Shown here piece by piece: positions 57,601 through 64,000 of a stretch of 64,000 nucleotides of DNA (position 1 is its first letter; every line of letters begins with the position of its first letter). Under the pieces are notes generated by a model. The model searched no databases. It was not told the DNA's origin and saw only the letters and a list, made by a program, of their open reading frames with translations. Source of the DNA: Ischnura elegans. Taxonomy: Eukaryota; Arthropoda; Insecta; Odonata; Coenagrionidae. The stretch is taken from contig NC_060251.1 of assembly GCF_921293095.1 (NCBI RefSeq), forward strand, positions 98,008,566 through 98,072,565, written 5' to 3'. The position numbers and the translations under genes are program-made.

Positions 57601-60600
57601 GGAGGCCAGGGTTGGATATAAAAGACGCTGCCCGGACCATGGAAGGCACTTGGGGTTGAGGAGGCCGAAGCTAGGACTAGTTCCTACCACAGGCCCTCAA
57701 TCAGCCGGATGCCCTGTAAACTGCGGGTGGACCGGCGCTGCCCTGGCTCGCTCTGTCCCCGAGAGGAGCGAGCACGCAGTCCCCGAGGGTCCTCTCCCCG
57801 GACACCGCCGCCCGCCTGAGGTCATCGCCCGTGGAAGCAGACGGAGCACGAGGCCCACGAACCCGCCGTAGCGCCTGGAGCCGCCGCCAACGCCGGAACC
57901 CCCGCCAGAGCTGTCGCGGATCCACGGAGATTCCCAGAGAGGCAGTTCCGGACAGAGCCGGACCCAGCCACGCGGAAGCAGCAGCCGCGGACTTCGCCCG
58001 CCCTTATCGGCACCCCCTGTAACTTTCTGAACGCAATAAACACACCCCCGGGTGTTTTAACATTCCCATCCCGGCCTTTCTTTTCCTCAGCACCATGATT
58101 ACCCAATCCCAGGTCTCCCTCGCAACCGAGAATGTCGCTGGAGCCGCGACAAGTTCCTTACAGACATAAATAATCCTCAATCTCCTATGGAGCATTTATT
58201 TTCTCAACTAATGACCTCATCATAGAGGTGAGAACACCTTTATATTTTTCCAAACCCTGATTACAAAGTCACCTCAAGGTGGACAAAGTTACCCCAGTTG
58301 ATGGTAGCTGAGAAATTGTTTTGCTTGGCAAGAGCTCGTGACATCATCAATTTAATACCAAGGAAACCGTCCTGTGGGAAGATTTTCAGATGAAAAAGTA
58401 AAAGAGAGGTGCTACTTTGTAACTGTCCGGCCACACCTTGAATATTTAGTGAACATATGGAATCCAGTGCAGAAAGCCTTAATCCGTGAACTTATAAGAA
58501 TACTAAGGAAAGTTGCATGAATAGTCAAAAATTGCTACAGGCAAGCAGAAACTATTACACAGATGTGAAACAAATTAGGGAGTCACTAGAGGCTCAGAAG
58601 CTTAGTGCTAGGCTTAGATTGCTTGACCAATTGAGAATAAATATCTTACAGAGCAACGTGGAGAAGATCATATTAGAACCCCTCCATGTTTCCAGGTCCG
58701 ACGGAGGTGATAAATTAACACGTTGAGTGCCACATCAGTCATCGGTAACTGACACCGAGTTCTGTTCAGGCTGCATCAGTCACTGGTGACTGACAGTATA
58801 AAATATGATAATAAAGGTAAAAATTGAACATTTTTTCAGAAAACTTATATGCATTTTATTAAAATAAAGTAAATATAATATTGGGTGTCCCACAGAAGAG
58901 TCATAAAATGTTATTACCTGCTCGGTCAAATGTCGTGCTATTTTTCTGTCACTCTGTGCCGCATTTTCTTCATAGCACAATTTGCAATATTTTTCCACTG
59001 CTGCACTAATTTGACAGTATTGCACTTGGCAGTGCTGTACCACGATACCTGTGTGTGTGGCCTGATGGGGAAGTCGCTATAAAACCGTGTGGCACTCTAC
59101 ATGTTAAGAGACATATTTTGCTGAATGGATAGGTTCACGAATTCCCCCAAACCATAAAGGACTTTCGTAAATGCTAGTCGTAATTTTATAATTTGTGAAC
59201 GACTGGTGTCCTAGGTGGTGAGGTGGCTTGCGGGGTGGCATGCAGATGTAGAATCTCAGCCTAGGTGGTCTTCAGAAACCAGTGGTGCAGGAGATGTAGT
59301 TGCTGTCTTATATCCACAGCCTCCTTGGAGAGTTTATCCCAATATCTCAATATCTTGTGGAGCAATTGGGCTTTTTCGAAGTGAAAAATATGGCCTTAAA
59401 GAGACTGTGTTCTTCTACTGCCAATTTTTTTGGATGGATAAGCTTAATGCAGCTCCAATGTTTTTAAGTCTCTTCTCTGCAGGGCTGCCATTTACCCTAA
59501 TGGACTGGTTTAGTTGTGGAATGCTAGTAATTAGTTTATTTTCCAAACAAACCTTTTCGGCCTATATTAAAGCATTGAGTGATTTGGACGAAGCTGATGA
59601 TTTTTTGTTGCAAACAGCTTGAGATGTAGATAGATAATGGATGGATATATGGATAAATAGAGGCCTCTTTATTTCTCTAACTTCATCACAATTGAGAATA
59701 AAATAAACTTGGTGATTGACCCCATGGCACTCACTCACCAAGTGTTCGGCCATCCTTTGTCTCCGGCTTCCCCCGCTGAGCCTGTCCGTCATGCTCAAGG
59801 ACCTCGCCACTGGCGGTACGTTCTGGTGGCACCCTCCCTTGCCGGCACACATGCCGTCCCCGCTTCCGGCACCCTCTCCATCAGCACACTCCCTCTCCTC
59901 TCCACACCCTTCCCTGCCCCCTCCATGCATCGACATCATGGAGCCACCGTCCAGCGCCACCCCGGCAAACGAGTCACTCAGCGCTCGCTTGAGAAGGCCG
60001 CTGGCAAATCGTACGACAGCTTCCCCCCTGGCCCTAGTGCTTTCCCCACTCGAATTCCGCTCGGGCCCATCGGGAGAGTCAATCCAGTGGCCAAACTGTT
60101 CATAGATCTCTTCAAACTCTGAAAAAAAATTAAGAAAAAATATATGGTACACTTCCATAATAAAAACTGAATTCCACAATCCTTGCCCAGGTACAAGTCA
60201 TAGGATGGTAGGGAAAACATGATTTTCAAGATAATTATGGTAATGATGATGATAATAATAGTAATAATCATAATTATTATTATTTATGGACACTTGTTAT
60301 TTTTCAAATACAGAAACGAACAAGATTATTCCAAAATTAGAAATGAAACAAGAAAAATTGAATAAATAAGAATGTATAAAATGCACTAATTTGGGCAAAG
60401 TTTGCTCGAGATATAATACATTGAGATATGACTTATGAGGCGTGGCCTTGTGAAATTGCTCCATGATTAATCATAAAAACCTTGTGGATTTCGCATAGAT
60501 AACTTTAATCTCAAACAGTTTCGTCGCTGTGTGACATTGTCAGGTTGACACCACAGCAATGTCACGCAGTGACGAAACTGATCGAAATTAAAGTTATCCA

Positions 60601-63600
60601 TGTCAAATCTATGTTCCTTATACTTTATTCTATTGGTTCCATGTTTTCCCATCCAGTTCCCAGCTATTTCCATACTGATTCCCAACCGTCCAATTTCAGA
60701 CCTGGAACATGGTGCGAAAAATCCACAGAGAAAAAATCATTCGCCTTGACCAGGATACGAACCCGGATCCCCCGATTTCCGGTCGAGTCCTTAGCCAGTT
60801 AAGCTACTGAGGCATCATTCTCCCCTGTGGAAATAGGGTGGTTTCCTATTATTTTTTTAATGCCTAAATCGAAAGATTATTACTCCTGGAGTACGTATTT
60901 CATGCTTTTAGATTTTTAAATGACAATATCTATTTTTCGCGATTAAATGAAAAGAGAAAAATTTCAAGCGCGTGAAAACGCGACGGCTAAGTATGATTTC
61001 TTGGAAAAACCCTGTGTGGCATCGTTCTGGTTCCCGCTGCCGCAAGTGAGGTGACCTTGGGGCGAGGCTTTGAGCGCTGATACGACGCAGGATGCTAGCA
61101 GGTAGCAGAGTACCCTGCTAGCTGGTAGCACTTGGCTAAAATAAGGATTATTAATACCTTATCAAACGAAGGAAACTTTCCGAACTCAGGTATTTTTAAT
61201 AGTAGACTATTAAGACATGTTTTCCTGAGCTCTGTGCCTCATGCATGCATTGATAATCTCAGACAATGTAAAACTCCTATCTACTCATATAGAAACTAGG
61301 TCCCTGTGACGTCACTTGGAGTGGCATCGCATGGGCACCAATCTGGCCTTTTTCAAATGCGGTTAAAATTGACCATTGCCATTCGTCTAAAATGGGATTA
61401 CTAAAACCAAATAATTTGTATATTATGAATACACTAATGGTGGGTAAGGAATCGTAATCAACACATTTCGTTTTCTTTGATGAAGGAAACTACCCTATTT
61501 GCAGACTATACTGAACAAAGTGGTATGGACTGCTGAGCATATGAGCATATGATGACACAAGCAGTCCAAATCGTGCGCACAGCCGGAGATCAAAGCCCGA
61601 ACTTTGACCACATTGAGGCGGTCGCTCATGACTAATTTAAGAATACCGGGACTAGCCATGGTGATATCTTTACGGAGTCACCCACAATGCACAAATTGTG
61701 CGAAAAATCCTCAGAGAAAAGATAATTCGCCTTGACCGGGACCAGATCCTGGTCATGGCGAATGATTTTTTCTGTGTGAATTTTTTGTGCAATTTGTGCA
61801 TTATGGGTGACTACATAAAGATATCACTGTGGCTAGTCTCAGTATTCTTAAACTGGAACGTGGTGTTCCAGATCTGAAAATTTCAGACCAGAAACTTTTT
61901 GAATAGAGTATCAGAAGAAACACCCACCTCCTCCCAAGATTTTATTTTTCTCCAAAATAATCAGATGTTCCTTCATTACTTACCCGAGCCATAATCAGTG
62001 CTGAAGCTGTATCTCGAGGAGTCTCCTGCACCGTCTTCCCTCTTCGACAGACTCTGCCCACCCGTCCGTCTTCTGGCCCTGAATGCCTTGAGCCACTCCT
62101 GCTCCAACTCAAGGCCATCTCCAACCCAATCATCACACTCGCCCAATTCAGCTTCTTCCTCCAGCACAAAACCCCTTGAACCCCCACGTCTCAGCCTGGA
62201 AATCAAATTATGTAGTAAGTGCACTGGGTAATAAAACTGTCAATGTGCACAATCCTTAAAGAGCACCACGCAGAATTGCCACGCAGAAGTTCATGCAAGA
62301 ATTGCCTGGCTATTCTACCCACAAATGCAGACCTATTGATTAATTTCTATCTAACTATTGATACATATTGTTTGTCAACTAGGTTTTCATGAGGTTTTGT
62401 CTGATTAGAATTCCTAGCTGTTCGAAAGTGTTGAGAAAAAGGAATGGCCCTACAATCGATACATTTGGAAGGCTAGAAATTCTCATTGGTCAAACCTGCC
62501 TCACTAAAACAACGAGCAATTGTACCATTCTTGATAAGACCTTCTTAATTATTTTTCTTCTGAACCACATGCTTATATGCAATAATATCTAAGTTGAATA
62601 TACGAGGGTCGTTTGATAATTCTGTGATTGCATTTCCCGCGTAGTAACTATAAGTACGACATAACTCCCGTTAATTACCATCTATTAACAAGCAGTTGTG
62701 AAATTTTGAGTCGGTTCCATCATTTAATTTGCATTTTACCGCCATTGAAAGCAGACAACCTTGGCAATTTTAGTGAAAATGGAAAAAAGTGAATTTTGTG
62801 TGCTGTCTAAACATACTTTTTGTGTGTACAAAAACTGTAACAGAAACCAAGAAAAGACTTGATGAACACTTTGGAAACTCTGCGCCATCAATTTAAATGG
62901 TGAAGAAGCAGTTTACTGAATTCCGTTGTGGTCGTACCTGCACAAGTGATGTCGAACGTTCAGGAAGCCTGACAGAGGACTTAATGCTAGAAATCATCAA
63001 TAAAATCCATGAAATGACGCTGAATGATCGAAGAATGAAAGTGCGTGGGATGACTGATGCTGAAGACATCTCATATGAGTGGGTAAATCACATTTTACGT
63101 GAATATTGGGGAATTTAAAAAAATATCTGCGCAATGGGTGCCGCAATTGCTCACATTTGAGCATACACACAACCATATGACCACTACAAAGGAGTGTTTG
63201 GCGATGTTCGGTCCCAATCCTAACAAGTTTTTGCACCGTTTTGTAACTGTGGATGAGGCATGGATCCCTAACCTTAACACACCAGAGACAAAATAACAAG
63301 CAAGGCTATTGGTTTCTGCGGGTGAACGTGCATCAAATAAAGCTGAGTAAAACACTTTTTTGTTGAAAAAAATATATTTTCTACAAAAAGTCACGGACTT
63401 ATCAAACCACCCTTGTAGCAATCATTATTCCTACTTCTGTGGTAAATTATTCACCTGTGGTGATTCTGACATTAAATATCCTGAGGTTGAAAGTTTTCTC
63501 ACTTAAAGAAAGCTGAAAGTTTTATTCTCTGAAAGATGGTGCGGTGTGCAAGCTCACCAAACATTGCAGTCATCCACCTCGGACCCTGCAACACTGATGC

Positions 63601-63837
63601 CGACAGCATAGGAAGACGAGGAAGTGGATGAGGCAGTGAAACCCTGTGAAGACGACGATGAGTAGTTGGAAGAGGACAGTTTAGGCGGACGATGCCGTGA
63701 TCTGGGCGAGGATGCAGCCGCTGACGATGATGATGCTGACGCTCCTGAACGGTTCAAGGCCTCCCGAAGGCGCTCGGCAAAGGATGTGTGCCTCACAGGA
63801 AAATTGGACTCCTCATCCTCAAGGTCATCTGGTGCAT
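54444..63837 (-). CDS. A-kinase anchoring protein, AKAP11/SPHKAP-like (3' part of gene)
   Basis: Family members tether protein kinase A to cell structures. Five exons join in consistent phase: 63558-63837, 61984-62195, 59739-60118, 56709-57014, 54444-54665, giving about 465 aa to the stop; the N-terminal part lies beyond the right edge. Numbering from the first full codon: Ser-rich segment (about 25-80), acidic LEEEAELGECDDWVGDGLEL (about 105-125), FEEIYEQFGHWIDSP (165-179), amphipathic VVRFASGLLKRALSDSFAG (198-216) resembling an RII-binding helix, and RSLSM (269-273). A Gly-rich linker precedes DPQLKAVLQWLAASRAQAP (360-378), joined to LDTVCRVILDRQWTIGELTS, AVLRFAQ (393-419) and NLFEDLIGTD (446-455). 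This matches the C-terminal domain shared by AKAP11 and SPHKAP (QWIAAS; SWKVGDIFHAV; SLFDWL). All introns are GT-AG. Kinase binding is inferred. Confidence 0.8.
54670..55735. other. AKAP intron, no element recognised apart from a duplicated segment
   Basis: About 55171-55300 repeats 54131-54262 (landmark GTGATTCCATAAAATT). Otherwise AT-rich without features. Confidence 0.45.
55740..56060 (-). mobile_element. LINE ORF2 C-terminus with zinc-knuckle-like motif
   Basis: The minus frame 55839-56048 reads MMRHLHLLRVADSDKCRWCE, GEETTTHLICECPSIMRTR and REVRDLPIGDLLTF. The CxxC...HxxxxC array after the RNase H region is typical of R1- and jockey-like LINE polyproteins. The 5' remainder is absent. Confidence 0.75.
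56101..56289. repeat. Palindromic element with hammerhead-like remnant
   Basis: Arms about 56101-56172 and 56211-56289 are reverse complements. The right arm has TTGAAGA, GTG/CAC stem halves and AAAAC; the left arm, read in reverse, has GAAACGTCGGGGC. Same layout as 46907-47417. Confidence 0.65.
56464..56634 (+). mobile_element. Short Tc1/mariner- or pogo-like MITE (GACTATATTC family)
   Basis: TA at 56462-56463 and 56635-56636 flanks 171 bp starting CCGTACATGTCTGAATATAG. The second copy is at 28399-28569. Confidence 0.8.
56709..57014 (-). CDS. AKAP-like exon D
   Basis: 102 codons in phase 0; the acceptor follows GGGACAG and the donor is GTGAGA. It ends with the LKAVLQWLAAS segment of the C-terminal domain. 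Confidence 0.85.
57085..57215 (-). mobile_element. tRNA-derived SINE, reversed
   Basis: The minus strand starts GCCAGCCTCGGTGGTTACAG with the A-box region and has a B box GGGGTTTAAGTTCC about 50 bp on. Related to the SINE at 16263-16490. Confidence 0.65.
57360..58163 (+). mobile_element. GC-rich block, possible solo LTR
   Basis: A TATA box (GGATATAAAAGA, about 57613-57624) is followed about 420 bp later by AATAAA (58038-58043), a pyrimidine tract and an end in TTACA. This U3-R-U5-like order and the sharp rise in GC suggest a retroelement LTR within the AKAP intron. I found no matching TG start or target duplication, so a promoter island is an alternative. Confidence 0.35.
58508..59180 (+). 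mobile_element. LINE ORF2 C-terminus interrupted by piggyBac-like element
   Basis: The plus frame reads SLEAQKLSARLRLLDQLRIN and ILEPLHVSRSDGGDK. The insertion 58719-59103 follows, and the reading resumes KLRDIFC (59104 on). The two sides match the uninterrupted copy at 3317-3553, which has DKLREMFC. A 3' trailer continues to about 59260. Confidence 0.8.
58719..59103 (-). mobile_element. piggyBac-like element, internally deleted
   Basis: TTAA at 58715-58718 and 59104-59107; termini CACGTTGAGTGCCAC and GTGGCACTCTACATG. The minus frame 58780-59043 contains KYCKLCYEENAAQSDRKIAR and a degraded LLYFNKMH, the Cys-rich C-terminal domain of piggyBac transposases. The catalytic DDD domain has been deleted. 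Confidence 0.88.
59260..59738. other. AKAP intron; unassigned 135-aa open frame
   Basis: The plus frame 59215-59622 starts in the LINE trailer and continues into AT-rich sequence; its hydrophobic translation has no motif I recognise. Confidence 0.3.
59739..60118 (-). CDS. AKAP-like exon C (RII-binding-like helix)
   Basis: The acceptor follows TTTTTCAG and the donor is GTGAGT. It carries FEEIYEQFGHWI, the ASGLLKRALSDSF helix and a Gly/Cys-rich stretch. Confidence 0.8.
60240..60290 (+). repeat. Trinucleotide-rich simple repeat (GAT/AAT)
   Basis: Runs of GAT, AAT and ATT units with interruptions, in the AKAP intron. Confidence 0.7.
60487..60609. repeat. Palindromic element with hammerhead-like core
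   Basis: Arms 60487-60540 and 60559-60609 are reverse complements. The left arm, read in reverse, has CTGACAA, a GTC/GAC stem and GAAAC. The motif resembles the cores at 21774 and 46907, with one deviation from CTGANGA. Confidence 0.65.
60700..60820 (-). mobile_element. tRNA-derived SINE, reversed
   Basis: The minus strand has TAGCTTAACTGGCTAAGGAC (A-box region) and GGGTTCGTATCC (B box), then GGCGAATGATTTTTTC. A derived copy forms the palindrome at 61640. Confidence 0.65.
60832..61499 (+). mobile_element. AATAGGG-family MITE, full length
   Basis: Termini AATAGGGTGGTTTCCT and AGGAAACTACCCTATT; CRE TGACGTCA at 61307-61314. It lies in an AKAP intron. Confidence 0.9.
61640..61845. repeat. Palindrome made of two head-to-head SINE-like copies
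   Basis: Arms of about 95 bp (61649-61745 and 61748-61842) are reverse complements around GACCAGATCCTGGTC. Each contains the GCCTTGACC / AAAAAATC words of the SINE at 60700-60820. Confidence 0.7.
61984..62195 (-). CDS. AKAP-like exon B
   Basis: The acceptor follows TTTCCAG and the donor is GTAAGT. It codes for LRRGGSRGFVLEEEAELGEC to STDYGS; phases match exons A and C. Confidence 0.8.
62601..63417 (+). mobile_element. Mariner element, internally deleted
   Basis: The left end TACGAGGGTCGTTTGATAAT and the right end TTATCAAACCACCCTTGTA are inverted repeats flanked by TA. Decayed transposase pieces read ETKKRLDEHF, VKKQFTEFRCGRT, ERSGSLTEDL, INKIHEMTLNDRRMKVR and VPQLLTFEHT...FVTVDEAWI. An internal stop separates the N-terminal pieces, and the region between TVDEAWI and TPETK and all that follows is missing. 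Non-functional. Confidence 0.9.
63558..63837 (-). CDS. AKAP-like exon A (first visible)
   Basis: The acceptor follows GTACTGTAG and the donor is GTGAGC. It codes for DDLEDEESNFPVRHTSFAER and a poly-Ser tract. TSFAERLREALNRSG could be a second amphipathic helix. Confidence 0.75.
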
Positions 63838-64000
63838 CTACAGTACGTAATGTAACATGGGAAAAGAAAGCTATCAATTATAATAATAACAAAAACAAAT
63901 TAGATATGAGCAATAAAGTATTTCATAACCTTCAATAATTTAATTCACAATTGGGGTTTATTATGGCATACATTAGCACATGGATTGTAAATACTGAGGG

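Noticed and set aside
57214-58195. Many overlapping frames (60-138 aa) on both strands
   Set aside because: GC-rich, probably LTR- or promoter-like sequence; translations are Pro/Arg-rich noise without domains.
59709-60122. Two plus-strand frames of 137 and 129 aa
   Set aside because: Antisense shadows of AKAP exon C on the minus strand, which has correct splice sites and recognisable content.
63666-63938. 90-aa plus-strand frame
   Set aside because: Antisense to the Ser-rich AKAP exon A; the Asp-rich translation is the mirror of the Ser codons.
1-64000. CRISPR-like array or other prokaryotic defence system
   Set aside because: Repeats are dispersed transposons, not regularly spaced; the genes are spliced eukaryotic genes.

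Overview
The window is eukaryotic nuclear DNA, most likely from an arthropod, probably an insect with a large, repeat-rich genome. Three spliced genes with GT-AG introns are visible. The rest is mostly transposon debris: non-LTR retrotransposons, hAT-type, piggyBac and mariner elements, tRNA-derived SINEs and Penelope-like inverted repeats. I see no bacterial operon, CRISPR array or phage module, and I cannot name the species.

Genes. (1) 38153-39244, minus strand: membrin (GOSR2), a Golgi Qb-SNARE, complete in four exons (216 aa). (2) 45276-49049, plus strand: S-formylglutathione hydrolase (ESD), complete in five coding exons (289 aa) with the Ser-Asp-His triad present. A piggyBac-like MITE sits in intron 3, and a stray copy of the exon-4 splice acceptor lies 1.5 kb downstream. 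(3) 54444-63837 and beyond the right edge, minus strand: the last five exons of an A-kinase anchoring protein of the AKAP11/SPHKAP type. Exon phases agree throughout, there is an amphipathic RII-binding-like helix, and the C-terminal domain is split over the last two exons. All four visible introns of this gene hold transposons or palindromes. The three genes have unrelated housekeeping or signalling roles, and nothing suggests that they are co-regulated.

Layout. 1-12 kb: decayed LINE ends, two tRNA-Ser fragments, a reverse-strand LINE interrupted by a SINE-like insertion with a 13-bp target-site duplication, a mariner remnant and two hAT MITEs. 12-19 kb: an RTE-like 3' end, an AATAGGG MITE, a LINE carrying three separate insertions and a nested pair of hAT MITEs. 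19-30 kb: the best-preserved reverse transcriptase (19907-21145), a 350-bp palindromic element with a hammerhead-like core, and an AATAGGG MITE nested inside a hAT MITE. 30-38 kb: a mariner pseudogene and long repeat-poor stretches. 38-50 kb: the two complete genes with MITEs between them. 50-64 kb: the AKAP gene and its repeat-filled introns.

Main points of interest: nested insertions that reveal pre-insertion sites, including an inferred 2-bp AT duplication for the AATAGGG family; at least five palindromic loci sharing a CTGANGA / stem / GAAAC hammerhead-like core; a mobile family that spreads perfect TGACGTCA sites; and the duplicated catalytic-serine exon acceptor of ESD. Everything was read by eye: family assignments rest on remembered motifs and no database search was run.
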